A stretch of DNA of 64,000 nucleotides from Labilibacter marinus. Lineage in GTDB: Bacteria > Bacteroidota > Bacteroidia > Bacteroidales > Marinilabiliaceae. The notes under the pieces were generated by a model. That model ran no database searches. It saw only the letters and a list, made by a program, of their open reading frames with translations, and was not told where the DNA came from. The position numbers and the translations under genes were made by a program. Shown here piece by piece: positions 46,449-56,821 of this stretch. The stretch lies in NCBI RefSeq assembly GCF_001659685.2, contig NZ_LXYE02000055.1, forward strand, positions 31,549 through 95,548, read 5' to 3'. Position 1 is the stretch's first letter, and each line of letters starts with the position of its first letter.

Positions 46449-47678
46449 CTATTGATCAATTACACTATTTACTTTCTCAACAAAAGCAGGTAAAACTACG
46501 TTTGACGAAAATTCCTTAACAATATATGACCTTGCATTAATACCCATTTGTTTACAAATATCTTTATTCTTTGACATGCCTCTGATTGCGTCAGTAACTT
46601 CTGAAAAACAATTTGAGTCGAAAAAATATCCTCCCTTAGATTTCTCAAAAACTTTAGCTATTTCAGATTCTTTATTTCCTGTAACAAGCGAAGGAATTTG
46701 ACTTGCCATCATACCTAAAAGTTTTGACGGCATTACAGTATCAACTACATTATTCTTCTGAAACAGAATGTGAAGATCCGCATTACACAATAGATTTGGT
46801 AACTCTTCATACTTAATCGGATTATAATGTTTTACATTTGTCAAGTTTTCCAATTCTGATAACAACCAGTCTTTTTTTGCACCAGCTCCTATTACAATAA
46901 ACTCTATATCCTTATTATTTTTAAAAAACTTAACTACCTTGATAAAATACTCCCAATCTTGTTTTGCTCCAACATTGCCACTATAAAGCACCTTAAAAAC
47001 GCCTTTTCTCATATACTCATGAGATTTAGCTTTATTAGGATCAATAAAAGACTCATCCACCCAATTTGGAAAAAAATACGATTTTGAATTAGTTTTTTCT
47101 TTTAGTTTAGACAGCATGCCAAAACTTATTGTGCTTACAATATCAGCACGATTAAGCAAAGTTGATTCCAACGAAAACAACAACTCAAAAATTTTAGATT
47201 TAATCCCTTTCTGTTCTCCTGCTAAACCAGACTCAATAGCCATATCAAATTCAAAATCCTGTATATGAACCCATAATTTAGAATTACACTTCTTTTTCAA
47301 CAACAAACCATGAACTACCTGACTGGTTGGAGGAACAATACTAATAATTAAATCAGATTTCTTTACCTTCCTAAGATTCCAAAGACTCCCAAAGAAAAAA
47401 TCTATAATTTGAATTATCCGTTTTACAAAAGTAGGGTTATCCGGTACATAGTGCTTGTAGCGATAAAAAGTCATATTATCCTTTTTCTCTACATTATATT
47501 TTGGCTTGCTCTTATAATCATCACTTATCTTCCAATCTGGATAAAATGGAACACCTGTTATAACATCAACATCAAAATACTTTGCTAAATGATGTACCAT
47601 TAAAGAAGTGTATAAGCCAGTGGAAGTTTCTTCTGGGTAAAAGTTTATACTTATTACAGTAATTTTTTTCTTATTCAT
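46449..47678 (-). CDS. Glycosyltransferase family 4 (WcaI-like)
   Basis: 409-residue GT-B transferase. The N-terminal NFYPEETSTGLYTSLM and ITGVPFYPDW match the WcaI subgroup of colanic-acid-type clusters, which transfer fucose or another sugar to the lipid-linked intermediate. The C-terminal half has LYSGNVGAKQDWEYF, the nucleotide-binding VIGAGAKK, and the MPSKLLGMMASQIPSLV acceptor-retaining loop. It would act on the cytosolic face of the inner membrane. Given gmd and fcl in the same locus, fucose is a plausible donor sugar, but that is inference. Confidence 0.86.
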   Translation of the reverse strand: MNKKKITVISINFYPEETSTGLYTSLMVHHLAKYFDVDVITGVPFYPDWKISDDYKSKPKYNVEKKDNMTFYRYKHYVPDNPTFVKRIIQIIDFFFGSLWNLRKVKKSDLIISIVPPTSQVVHGLLLKKKCNSKLWVHIQDFEFDMAIESGLAGEQKGIKSKIFELLFSLESTLLNRADIVSTISFGMLSKLKEKTNSKSYFFPNWVDESFIDPNKAKSHEYMRKGVFKVLYSGNVGAKQDWEYFIKVVKFFKNNKDIEFIVIGAGAKKDWLLSELENLTNVKHYNPIKYEELPNLLCNADLHILFQKNNVVDTVMPSKLLGMMASQIPSLVTGNKESEIAKVFEKSKGGYFFDSNCFSEVTDAIRGMSKNKDICKQMGINARSYIVKEFSSNVVLPAFVEKVNSVIDQ

Positions 47679-47684
47679 TATACG

Positions 47685-48242
47685 TTAAACGATTTTGTTT
47701 TTCGTTGATCTTTCTTTTAGTACTTTTGCAGGGCTACCTAAACATATCATTTTGGCCGGTAAATTTGAAAAGACACTACTTCTTGCACCAACAACAGTTC
47801 CCTTTCCTATCTTAACTCCTGGACCTACATAAACATCCGTAGCCAACCAACATTCATCTTCAACTATTATTTTCTTCGACCAAATAGAAAAATCTTCCAT
47901 TTCATAATCATGTGACCCGCCACAAAGGTATGATTTCTGAGAAATAACAACATTATTACCTATTTGTATTTCACCTAAGCTATAGAGTTCAACATTATCG
48001 CCAATCCAGCTATAATCGCCAATTTTAATTTTCCATGGATAAGTAACCGTTACTGAAGGCCGTATAATTACACCTTTTCCGATTTTGGCACCAAATAATC
48101 GCAATAAAAATCTTCTCCATCCATATAAAAATTGAGGAGATAATTTAAAAAAGAAAAAATCCACAAACCACCAGAATTGAACAATAAAAGGAGAGCGCCC
48201 TCTAAAACCAACAGGAATTTCAAAACTATCTAATTTTTGCAT
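47685..48242 (-). CDS. WcaF-like acetyltransferase
   Basis: 185-residue left-handed beta-helix (hexapeptide) acyltransferase. Repeats of the [LIV]G..... pattern occupy about 50-170 (IGKGVIIRPSVTV, IGDYSWIGDNVELY, IGNNVVISQKSYLCGG, VGPGVKIGKGTVVGARSSV). The N-terminal stretch with FWWFVDFFFFKLSPQ and FLYGWRRFLLRLFGAKIG is typical of the WcaF group, which O-acetylates repeat-unit sugars using acetyl-CoA. It lies tightly between two glycosyltransferase genes (gaps of 6 and 2 nt). Confidence 0.88.
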   Translation of the reverse strand: MQKLDSFEIPVGFRGRSPFIVQFWWFVDFFFFKLSPQFLYGWRRFLLRLFGAKIGKGVIIRPSVTVTYPWKIKIGDYSWIGDNVELYSLGEIQIGNNVVISQKSYLCGGSHDYEMEDFSIWSKKIIVEDECWLATDVYVGPGVKIGKGTVVGARSSVFSNLPAKMICLGSPAKVLKERSTKNKIV

Positions 48243-48244
48243 TT

Positions 48245-49327
48245 TTATTCTCGAAATATATTGTGAAGATTATCTATAAAATTTTGAACTCGATATTTCT
48301 TTTTAGCTTCCTTGAAATTATGTACAGAAATATATTCGTAATTCTTAATATTATGATTAATCTTTAAAAGAGCGCTAAGAATTGATTTTGGCGAATTCTC
48401 TTTAATATAAAAACCATTTACCCCTTCTTCAAAGATATCAATAATTCCTCCTTTTTTTGTTGTTAATATAATATTACCTGTACTCATCGCTTCAAGTATT
48501 GAAATTGGTTGACCTTCATCAAATTTAGTAGGTAAAACAAACACATTGCCCCAATTCAATAAACTCTTTTTTTCATTACCTACAATTACATTTTGATATT
48601 CTACATATCCCTTTAGTTTAATAAAATAATCTTCTAGTACATCTTGCATACTTTCGTCTATCCCTCCAGCTATTTTAGCTTTAAAAGCTACTCCTTCACT
48701 TTTTAAAAGTATTAAAGTTTCTAATAAATCAAGAATACCTTTTTCTCTCATTAAATTACTCAAAAAAACAATGTTTAATTTATTATTTTCTTTACGAATA
48801 CTTTCGGAAATCAAATAATCCTCCACGAAATTATTTAAAACAAATATTTTATCATTCGGAATAAATGGAGAGAGATTTTTTCTTAACGATTCAGACAGCA
48901 CAATTCCTTTATCTGCCATTGACAAAGTCTTAAAGAAAATTTTTCTTTTCAATCCTAATAATTCAGTGTATTCTTTCCAGACGTGGTTTCCATGTATATG
49001 TACAATCAGTTCTTTACTATAAAACTTTGCAATTAAAAAAAATATAAAATATTTAAGAACCCCAAAAAAAGTTTGTCCTGTAGTAATATAAATTTTATCA
49101 TATTTTCTTATCCTCCCAACGTATTTATACAGTCTAAAATAGAATAGGCCTTTTTTAAGACTTAATCGACCTATTTTTTCTTTCTCCTCTACGATATTGA
49201 AGTTTGTATTAATGAAATCAATTCGTACATTCTCATGAAAAGTAGATAAATAATCCACTACAACCTTATTCGCTAAACTCACCCCCGTTATTGGATTTGG
49301 CATTGGTCCAATTAAAAGTACTTTCAT
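48245..49327 (-). CDS. Glycosyltransferase family 4
   Basis: 360-residue retaining GT-B enzyme. The N-terminus has LLIGPMPNPITGVSLAN, a common nucleotide-sugar GT4 opening, and the C-terminal half carries VFLSNLMREKGILDLLE and the FDEGQPISILEAMSTGNIIL loop with the donor-binding E-x7-E arrangement. It would add one sugar of the repeat unit on undecaprenyl diphosphate. Donor and linkage unknown. It is part of an uninterrupted run of genes. Confidence 0.86.
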   Translation of the reverse strand: MKVLLIGPMPNPITGVSLANKVVVDYLSTFHENVRIDFINTNFNIVEEKEKIGRLSLKKGLFYFRLYKYVGRIRKYDKIYITTGQTFFGVLKYFIFFLIAKFYSKELIVHIHGNHVWKEYTELLGLKRKIFFKTLSMADKGIVLSESLRKNLSPFIPNDKIFVLNNFVEDYLISESIRKENNKLNIVFLSNLMREKGILDLLETLILLKSEGVAFKAKIAGGIDESMQDVLEDYFIKLKGYVEYQNVIVGNEKKSLLNWGNVFVLPTKFDEGQPISILEAMSTGNIILTTKKGGIIDIFEEGVNGFYIKENSPKSILSALLKINHNIKNYEYISVHNFKEAKKKYRVQNFIDNLHNIFRE

Positions 49328-49332
49328 ATTTA

Positions 49333-50691
49333 TTAAATAGAAATTTTGAATCTACGAAAGGCAGACAAAGCTTTAGGAATAACATACATGGCTAACATAG
49401 GTCCAATAAAATATGCAAAACCATTTGTGAAGTCACCTCTCAAAAGAAACAATAAATGAAATGAAAAATATACAGCAACCATTTTCTTTAAGAAATCCCC
49501 TGAATCTGACCATTTCTCAAAATACACAATAAAAAACGCTAGTAGAATCGGAAATATTAACAGGCCTAGATACCCAAAATTCATAATAGCTTCGCCTATA
49601 TAAGGCATTGAAACATTATCAAACCACATAGAAAAATTATCGATTAAATACTTTCCTATTTCCTTTCCTCCAGACAAAGGTTTATTTGTCCATATAGACC
49701 TTGGAATAAAAAAGAATAGCCCTCCTAAAAACTGATACCCATACGAAATCCCTTCGTTGTACATATAATCTATTGAAGCTATGAAGTTTGAGAACGCATC
49801 GTAATGTAAAGTACTAAAAACTTCTGTAATATCCTCTTGAAAAGAAAACTGTTGAGAAAAAACATCTCCCTCCCTTCTATGCGTTAATATGGTAGCAAGA
49901 GGAAATAATATAACCATAGATATTAGCATAAAACCAAACGATTTTAAATTAGTACGATATAAACCTGGTAATAAAAAAAACAAAACAGTTAAATAAATTG
50001 GTCCTAATGCATTTCTTTTTTCAACCAAAGGATTCTTAAATACAACTAACAAAATACCTGCAACAAAAATCAACGCTAAATTTCTGAATCCTTTTTCCTC
50101 TTTAAATATTACAATAAAATAAATAGTTGCTGCAAAAGGCATCATAAACAACACCTTTTTTATTATCAATAGATTGGCAAGTGACGAGTCATTATTGAAA
50201 GCTTCCTGTAAGATAAACTCCAAATATTTATCTTTAAACAAAACCAATATTATCATTGATAAAACTAATAGAAAAGTAAAATCTTTACTATTATACTTAG
50301 TATTAGAGATAACTTTTGTCTTATTTATGCGAGTTATAATAATATAACTAACAAAAAATATTACATTAAATATTATTATACATATAATTCCAACTAATAC
50401 CACGTCCACATCAAAGACCAAAGTATTAGGAAACAGCCCCTTAAACCCAACTTCTTTCATCTGAATGGTAGGAGCTAAAAAAAAGAACAAATAATTAAAC
50501 AGTAAATAATTTGAAAATAACAAATTTGAATGTTGATATAAAACATGAAAGACTAATATGCTATATATAACCATAAACAAGAATAACATGCCAAGTTCAA
50601 TCCAAATAGAACTAGATACAAAACTGATCTTTATCGCTAGGTTTATCACAAGAAATAAACCTAAGAAGATTATCTTTATCAACCTACTCAT
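49333..50691 (-). CDS. Oligosaccharide repeat-unit polymerase (Wzy-like)
   Basis: 452 residues with about ten to twelve predicted transmembrane helices and one larger external loop at about 265-340, containing GYQFLGGLFFFIPRSIWTNKP. The FIPR.IW..KP element is common in Wzy-type O-antigen or capsule polymerases. It would join repeat units on the periplasmic face. Sequence divergence is normal for this family, so the call rests on topology, that motif and its place between glycosyltransferases and the flippase. It overlaps the next gene upstream by 8 nt. Confidence 0.82.
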   Translation of the reverse strand: MSRLIKIIFLGLFLVINLAIKISFVSSSIWIELGMLFLFMVIYSILVFHVLYQHSNLLFSNYLLFNYLFFFLAPTIQMKEVGFKGLFPNTLVFDVDVVLVGIICIIIFNVIFFVSYIIITRINKTKVISNTKYNSKDFTFLLVLSMIILVLFKDKYLEFILQEAFNNDSSLANLLIIKKVLFMMPFAATIYFIVIFKEEKGFRNLALIFVAGILLVVFKNPLVEKRNALGPIYLTVLFFLLPGLYRTNLKSFGFMLISMVILFPLATILTHRREGDVFSQQFSFQEDITEVFSTLHYDAFSNFIASIDYMYNEGISYGYQFLGGLFFFIPRSIWTNKPLSGGKEIGKYLIDNFSMWFDNVSMPYIGEAIMNFGYLGLLIFPILLAFFIVYFEKWSDSGDFLKKMVAVYFSFHLLFLLRGDFTNGFAYFIGPMLAMYVIPKALSAFRRFKISI

Positions 50692-51751
50692 TTAACAAGT
50701 TAACAAATGTATTCGCCATGACTTCGATAGAATAACCTAATCTACAGTTTTCACTTATTACAGCCCTTCTTTTTATCCATATATCTTTATTTTTGTAAAA
50801 ATCCAGTAGTTTATTTTCAAGATCCTTTACATTATTAGTATCAAAATACAAACAATTAATACCGTCTTGTGCAGCTTCAATTTCTGGAGAATGATTTTCA
50901 CCTTTAGAAATAAGCATTGGTACTCCAAAACCGAAACTTTGAGTTATGGAAAGCCCAACATATCCAGGTGAAACGCTAAGTAAAGATTTAGAATATAAAC
51001 CTTTTAATTTAGTATAATCTCCGATATGCCCTAAAAGATTAATTCTATCCTTAACATCTAATGTTCCTATTTTTTCCTCGATGTTTCCTTTTTCCTCCCC
51101 ATCTCCCACAATGACTAATTGGGCATTGTCCGGTAATTTATTCATTATGCTAACAAAAGCATCAACCAATACAGATGCTTTCTTCTTTTTTATTAAACGT
51201 CCAACATATATAATATTAAGAGGATCGGAATCGAAAGTTGAATCCATTTCTTTCGCATAAAAAAGTGAATTTGGAGCGAATAAAATTTTCTTTTTTGGCA
51301 TTTTATTTTTTAATTCTACTGCCTGAGTTTTTGTATACGTGATAATTGCCTGTCCTAATAATCTCATCCAATTTCTAACAATATCCGTTTTACTGTTTTT
51401 TCCTAATCGAGGCCAAGAATGTCCCCATAGAATTGTTTTTCTTAATAAAACACTTCTTATGATCAAAATTATCCAGTTAGAAATAATCCGTGGGTTCATT
51501 TCAATAACCAATATTTTAGTTCTTATTGCATCACGCCAGATACCTGTCTGAAATAGGAGTTTACGATTGAATAAGTAGTAATTCCTTACATGTTTCCTAC
51601 ATTTAATATCATAACACGTTTTTACACTTTCTTCAAAATAAGAATCCCCCGCATACAATAAAAATCGATTCCCCAATTCCTTCTTAATTTCATCAAAAAG
51701 TTTTTTTCGATAATCAGGCGCAACTGTTTGTAATATAACTAACTCTATCAA
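50684..51751 (-). CDS. Glycosyltransferase family 4
   Basis: 355-residue GT-B enzyme. The C-terminal nucleotide-sugar domain is clear: IIYVGRLIKKKKASVLVDAF, LVIVGDGEEKGNIEEK and SPGYVGLSITQSFGFGVPML with the acidic loop that follows. The N-terminal part (VILQTVAPDYRKKLFDEI) resembles transferases that start with a short strand and YR. It overlaps both neighbours (wzy by 8 nt, wzx by 4 nt), showing coupled translation. Donor unknown. Confidence 0.85.
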   Translation of the reverse strand: MIELVILQTVAPDYRKKLFDEIKKELGNRFLLYAGDSYFEESVKTCYDIKCRKHVRNYYLFNRKLLFQTGIWRDAIRTKILVIEMNPRIISNWIILIIRSVLLRKTILWGHSWPRLGKNSKTDIVRNWMRLLGQAIITYTKTQAVELKNKMPKKKILFAPNSLFYAKEMDSTFDSDPLNIIYVGRLIKKKKASVLVDAFVSIMNKLPDNAQLVIVGDGEEKGNIEEKIGTLDVKDRINLLGHIGDYTKLKGLYSKSLLSVSPGYVGLSITQSFGFGVPMLISKGENHSPEIEAAQDGINCLYFDTNNVKDLENKLLDFYKNKDIWIKRRAVISENCRLGYSIEVMANTFVNLLNE

Positions 51752-53028
51752 TTTAATTTCTTTTTAAAATAATACAGACCTAATACCAAAAGTAACAACT
51801 CAACAGAAACTGCTGAAACTGCTGTACCTTGAAATCCAAAATAATAAGTTAAAATAACTGTTGCAGACACGCTATATAATCCTCCAATTAACATTACCTT
51901 CATTCTTTTACTATACGCTTTAATCGAAGTTAAATAAAGCATATTAAACAACATGCTTAAAGATGCAAAAATGGATATAAAAGCAAAAAGTTTAAATATT
52001 AATGCATTTTCTGAGATAAGTTTATCATCATACAGCAAATCTAAAATACTCTCCCCAAAAAAGATTAATGTAGAACAAATTACAACACCTACAATAAATA
52101 TGAAAGGAAACATTTGCTTTACAATTCGCTTTACAACATCTGCTTCCTTATTGGACAACCAGGGGAAAATAGACTGATACAGAGGTGTATATAAACTTTT
52201 TACAGCAACAATTATTTTTTCCATACTTGAATATACCCCAACTATATTATTACTAGTAAACAGGCCCAAAATAAACACATTACTTGCACTAAAAAGGGAG
52301 ATAGATACATTTGAGATGAATAAATGCGTACTTTCCTTAAATAATGAGAGCACTAAACTTTTTGATGGAATTATAAAGTTTATGGAAAACTTAAAAAAAA
52401 CAACATATAAAGAGATTATCCCAACAACAATATAACCTAGAGAATTAAATATAGGTACTAAATTATAATGTGCTTCTTCTTTTACAAATACAAAAATTGC
52501 AATTGTAAATATTAATTTTGCAACAATATTAAGAATTGTAATATATTTCATTCTTTCCAGACCTTGAAATAACCATATCGGAAAGAAAGTTTGACCGATT
52601 ACAATTCCAAACGTATATACGAAAATATTCTTATTTTCTTCAAACCTATCAAAAAATGATATTATAGATATCATTATAAGAAAAGAAGCTATTAAAAGTA
52701 ATATTTTAATGAGCATAACTGCAGAAAATATTTCCGATACTTTTTTTACATTAATTCTTGAAATAGAAATTTCTCTTGTAGCAGACAAATTGAATCCATA
52801 GTCAGTTAGAACTGTAAAATACAGTATGAAAGCCTGCGCAAACATTACAAGCCCAAACTTATCTGTCCCCAATACTCGTACTAAATATGGTAAACTAATA
52901 AGTGGTAATATATAATTCGCACTTTGTAGTATCGTAAGAGAAACAAAATTTGACAGTAATCTTTTGAAATCAGAATGAATATAAATACTATTTATCCTTC
53001 CAACCAAAGATTTAGGAAACCTAATCAT
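51748..53028 (-). CDS. Oligosaccharide flippase (Wzx-like, MOP superfamily)
   Basis: 426 residues with about twelve transmembrane helices. The N-terminus ILPLISLPYLVRVLGTDKFG is a typical opening for polysaccharide flippases of the MOP exporter superfamily. It would move undecaprenyl-linked repeat units across the inner membrane to Wzy. It is the first gene after wzz in the transcription direction, with a 96-nt gap that could hold a promoter. Confidence 0.9.
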   Translation of the reverse strand: MIRFPKSLVGRINSIYIHSDFKRLLSNFVSLTILQSANYILPLISLPYLVRVLGTDKFGLVMFAQAFILYFTVLTDYGFNLSATREISISRINVKKVSEIFSAVMLIKILLLIASFLIMISIISFFDRFEENKNIFVYTFGIVIGQTFFPIWLFQGLERMKYITILNIVAKLIFTIAIFVFVKEEAHYNLVPIFNSLGYIVVGIISLYVVFFKFSINFIIPSKSLVLSLFKESTHLFISNVSISLFSASNVFILGLFTSNNIVGVYSSMEKIIVAVKSLYTPLYQSIFPWLSNKEADVVKRIVKQMFPFIFIVGVVICSTLIFFGESILDLLYDDKLISENALIFKLFAFISIFASLSMLFNMLYLTSIKAYSKRMKVMLIGGLYSVSATVILTYYFGFQGTAVSAVSVELLLLVLGLYYFKKKLN

Positions 53029-53123
53029 TAATAATAAGGGTTAAAATTTTTAGCACAAAAAAAACACCAATGTAAGTCTCTAAATTGTATAAATCATATT
53101 GCTTTCTACTATTTTTAAATTCG

Positions 53124-54227
53124 CTAAACATACCTGTAATACATATTTCTTAAAAAAAACGATGCGATTCCTAATAAAACTCCAAAGAAACCACTAATTA
53201 TTAATATTAAGACTTTACGTGGAGATGATTTATCAATTGGTACGATTGCAGGATCTATTATGGTAAATGCCGGGGTTTCTTCTACTACTGTAATTTTCGC
53301 TTGCTCTAATTGCTGCGCCAATCCTTTATATACATTGGATATAATTTCATATTCATCCCTTAATCTTTGATATTCTATGTCAACTCTTTCTGATATAGTA
53401 TTACGGTGCTGATCTTTATAATTAAAATATTTTTTTTGTATTGACTCATACTCAACTTTCTTCTCATCAAACTGTTTAGTAATAAATTCCAAACTTTGAC
53501 GAGATTGTTTTGTCTTATATTTAATCATATAGTCTTGTAATAACTCTACAGTTTTTTCAACAAATTGTGCTGTTACTATAGCTTCATTTCCCTGTGCAAA
53601 AACACTAACAATTCCAGTTTTTTTATCTACATTTAGTTGCACACTTTCCTGAATCATCTCATATGCATATTTCTCCTTCTCTGTCAAAAAAATAACCCCT
53701 ACGTCTGTTTTATTCAATTTATTATCACTAGAAACTTCCTTAAAAATGGCATCTTTCAAGGTCCATGGAAGTTTTATAGTATATTTCAACAATATATCAC
53801 CGACCGATTCTACACTATCCGATACAATATATTCATAAAATGATTTAGGAGTATCACAATTTCGAAAGTTATACTGTTGCATAATCATCTCTCTTTGAAA
53901 GGGATATGATTTAACCACCTGCGGGTAAATTTCTGCTGGTATTCCCGAAGCATCTCCCAACATACTTCCTAGGTTAATACCGGCCATGCCTGCTAAATCA
54001 CCTAAACCTCCCAAATTACTTGCTTTTTTTTCAGCTGAAGGTAACAGTGTGGCTGATGCTGTATATTTATCAGGACTTGTAAATGCTATGATTAACCCAA
54101 TTAAAACACAAATACCCACCGAATAATAAATAATCTTTCTTCCATCCCATATGGTTTTAACAAGGGCAATTAAATCTATCTCGTCGTCTTTTATAATAGC
54201 TCTTTCTTTATTTTCTTCCAAAGTCAT
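53124..54227 (-). CDS. Wzz-family chain-length determinant / polysaccharide co-polymerase
   Basis: 367-residue inner-membrane protein. Membrane helix 1 is at about 33-50 (YYSVGICVLIGLIIAF) and helix 2 near the C-terminus (ILIISGFFGVLLGIASFFL). Between them is a periplasmic domain with a long helical coil (about 225-315). The proline-containing segment PIDKSSPRKVL before helix 2 is the Wzz signature. It has no cytoplasmic tyrosine-kinase domain, unlike Wzc, so phosphorylation control of this locus, if any, is encoded elsewhere. It is 31 nt after the wza-like gene. Confidence 0.88.
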   Translation of the reverse strand: MTLEENKERAIIKDDEIDLIALVKTIWDGRKIIYYSVGICVLIGLIIAFTSPDKYTASATLLPSAEKKASNLGGLGDLAGMAGINLGSMLGDASGIPAEIYPQVVKSYPFQREMIMQQYNFRNCDTPKSFYEYIVSDSVESVGDILLKYTIKLPWTLKDAIFKEVSSDNKLNKTDVGVIFLTEKEKYAYEMIQESVQLNVDKKTGIVSVFAQGNEAIVTAQFVEKTVELLQDYMIKYKTKQSRQSLEFITKQFDEKKVEYESIQKKYFNYKDQHRNTISERVDIEYQRLRDEYEIISNVYKGLAQQLEQAKITVVEETPAFTIIDPAIVPIDKSSPRKVLILIISGFFGVLLGIASFFLRNMYYRYV

Positions 54228-54258
54228 GATCTGCTAAAGTTATATAAGTTGGCTATTT

Positions 54259-56667
54259 CTATTTTGTTTGATTAACTACCGTTACCACTGTTAAAGATAA
54301 GGAAGCCAAAGCACTTCCTATACCAATCCAAGCAGCTGCCGTCATTGGAGCTCTCTGTGGCTTTTGTGGCACAACTATTTCCGCTCCAGGTGTTACTTTT
54401 GGATACTTCTTGAAAAATATCAATGATGATTTAGTACCTGATGCTGATCCATTAGGATAAACAACATAAACTTTCCCTTTTTTGGCATTTAAACCAAAAC
54501 CTCCACCATCCCAAATATAGGATTTCAGCTTTTTACTTTTTATAAAAGTAGAAGATATAGGATTTAACACCTCTCCTGAAACTTTAACCGTTTGCATTTC
54601 TCGCGGAATAAATATTTCATCACCTCCTTTAAGAAATACATCATCTCTACCTCCTGGATTCTCAAGCGCCTCCTTTAGACTTACCCCAACTACATCAAAG
54701 TTCAAATCGGTAAATGACAAAGTACTATCTCTTTCAAGTAACTCAGCCCTCAATCGCTTCTGCTTCTCACTTATTTCAACCTTACGCGTCAGCATTGCAC
54801 CTTCGGGGTAAGCATCCGTTGTTAAACCACCTGTTCTTGCAATTAAATCTGATAGACGCTCTACTTTAGATTTTAAAGCATACTCACCTGCATAAGCTAT
54901 CTCACCTCTAACTCTAACAACCGCCGATTCGGAGAAACCAGGTAACTTCCTAACAAATATCTGATCAAAAGGCTGAAGTTCAAATGAATCCTCACCTTTC
55001 GTCAGTTCAAGACTCCTTGGCACTTTCATTTTATATACATGAGCCAATTTTTCACTCACGGTACTTCCTTCCACAACAGATAACCTTCTAGAAACTTCAA
55101 TGTAAGCATCAGATGCAGACTCTAAAAAACCACCCGCCTCATAAATAATATCTTCAACAGTCATTTCTTTCTTGAAATCAAAAACTCCGGGGCTTTGGAC
55201 TTCACCGTATATTTGTACAGTTCGATATTCTCTTAAATCATGTATTGACGATATATTTACAATATCTTCTTTTTGCAATAATAAATCGGACTTACCTTGC
55301 AGCACCTCCTCAATATTGAATGATATGCTTTGCAAGCTATAATCATCTTGTACCCTAGTTATAATACCTCTATAAATAGAAGCATCGCCACGTATACCAT
55401 CCGCATTTTTTATCAAGGTTGATAGATTCAGCCCCTCTTGTAATTCATAATCTCCTGGGCGATAAACAGCACCTTCCAAACTAACCATATTTTGAAACCG
55501 TTGCGTAATTTTACCCACAACTAAACTATCCCCGTTCTGAATACTTAGTTGATCAAAATTTTCTTTTGTAGCATCTTTAAACAAGAGGTCTTTACCTGTC
55601 TTTCGGTATAATTCTAATCTCTCTGTATACGCTTCATCAGTAAATCCACCGGCATAAGAAAGTATATCCTGTACTGTTTCTCCTTTCTTACCCTCAAAAA
55701 CACCCGTACGCTTCACTTCACCTTCCAATACAACTTTATTAATATATGGAGAAACTAATATTACATCTCCATCTCGAAGTGAAATATTAACTTTTGAATT
55801 TCCATTGATTAAATAATCATATACATCTAAAGTTGTTTGCAATTTACCATCACGAATAACTTTTATTTCTCTAAACGAACCCGTTTGATTTGGCCCTCCT
55901 GCTAAATATAAAGCATTGAATGCTGTTGAAGCACCTGACAAAGTATATGTACCAGGCGCGAACACCTCTCCAATAACATTTACTCTGATTGCTTTTACTT
56001 CGGAAATACTTATACTGGCAAATGTTCTTGGTGTAGCTGCGTCTAAATCTCTATAAATTAACACCAATTTATTTCGAATCTTACTACTTGCTTTTTCTAA
56101 CGTTAACCCACCTACTGAAATTAATCCAACATTGGGAATGTTTATTTTCCCATTTCTATCAATAGTCAACTGATAACTTTGCTGAGAAGCTCCCCATACG
56201 TCAATTGAAATACCATCACCACTTCCTAACAAGTATGATGGAGAAACTGCACTATTAGCACCTGGAAAAAAAGATAAATTTTCGTTGTTGAAGAATTGAA
56301 AACCGAATATTCGATTATCTATTTTTGCAGAATCAATTATCGCTTTGGACGAAAGAGATTCTTCAGTACCGATTTCATCAAATTCATTAATAGCAGAAAG
56401 ATCAGTATCTCCACCACCCATTTTTACTTCTTCAATTTTCTTCTTTAAAGCACTAATTTCAGATTCTGTCATGCCTCGTGCACGGGCCAATGCAATAGCC
56501 TCTTGCTCCGACATGCCACGTTTATTCATTTCTGCAACTATTTTTTTAACCTCAGATGTGCTTAATGCATTTACATCTACATTTTGAGGATCTACATTTT
56601 GAGCCACAGCATTTCCTGCGGTCAATAAAAAAGCAATGAAAAAACTGAATAAAACTTTAAGTCTCAT
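54259..56667 (-). CDS. Polysaccharide export protein with multiple SLBB domains (Wza-like)
   Basis: 802-residue outer-membrane-associated exporter. A signal peptide (residues 1-23, ends AVAQ) is followed by a low-complexity region with a repeated ARARGMT/MNKRGMSEQEA pattern, the Poly_export domain (YLLGSGDGISIDVWG ... IDRNGKINIPNVG at about 147-190), and a series of about five or six SLBB domains, each opening like VNVIGEVFAPGTYTL or VQIYGEVQSPGVFDF. A C-terminal helix (about 775-797) is a possible membrane insert. It lacks a lipobox, unlike E. coli Wza. It is the first gene of the locus after lspA. Confidence 0.92.
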   Translation of the reverse strand: MRLKVLFSFFIAFLLTAGNAVAQNVDPQNVDVNALSTSEVKKIVAEMNKRGMSEQEAIALARARGMTESEISALKKKIEEVKMGGGDTDLSAINEFDEIGTEESLSSKAIIDSAKIDNRIFGFQFFNNENLSFFPGANSAVSPSYLLGSGDGISIDVWGASQQSYQLTIDRNGKINIPNVGLISVGGLTLEKASSKIRNKLVLIYRDLDAATPRTFASISISEVKAIRVNVIGEVFAPGTYTLSGASTAFNALYLAGGPNQTGSFREIKVIRDGKLQTTLDVYDYLINGNSKVNISLRDGDVILVSPYINKVVLEGEVKRTGVFEGKKGETVQDILSYAGGFTDEAYTERLELYRKTGKDLLFKDATKENFDQLSIQNGDSLVVGKITQRFQNMVSLEGAVYRPGDYELQEGLNLSTLIKNADGIRGDASIYRGIITRVQDDYSLQSISFNIEEVLQGKSDLLLQKEDIVNISSIHDLREYRTVQIYGEVQSPGVFDFKKEMTVEDIIYEAGGFLESASDAYIEVSRRLSVVEGSTVSEKLAHVYKMKVPRSLELTKGEDSFELQPFDQIFVRKLPGFSESAVVRVRGEIAYAGEYALKSKVERLSDLIARTGGLTTDAYPEGAMLTRKVEISEKQKRLRAELLERDSTLSFTDLNFDVVGVSLKEALENPGGRDDVFLKGGDEIFIPREMQTVKVSGEVLNPISSTFIKSKKLKSYIWDGGGFGLNAKKGKVYVVYPNGSASGTKSSLIFFKKYPKVTPGAEIVVPQKPQRAPMTAAAWIGIGSALASLSLTVVTVVNQTK

Positions 56668-56800
56668 GAAAGGATATTTTCAAAAAATAACAAAAATCAA
56701 TTTATATTATTACAATCTATGGTACGCTTCGCTTCCTGAGTCACATATATAATATGTTCAGAAAGCATTTTGTAAGTATCGCGCTAGCGAGTATATTTAC

Positions 56801-56819
56801 AACAGTCACAATGACTGTT
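56801..56819. terminator. Short hairpin at the lspA 3' end
   Basis: AACAGTCA and TGACTGTT pair perfectly around a 3-nt loop, 2 nt past the lspA stop. No long T run follows leftwards, so it may end lspA transcripts only partly. Confidence 0.45.
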
Positions 56820-56821
56820 AA

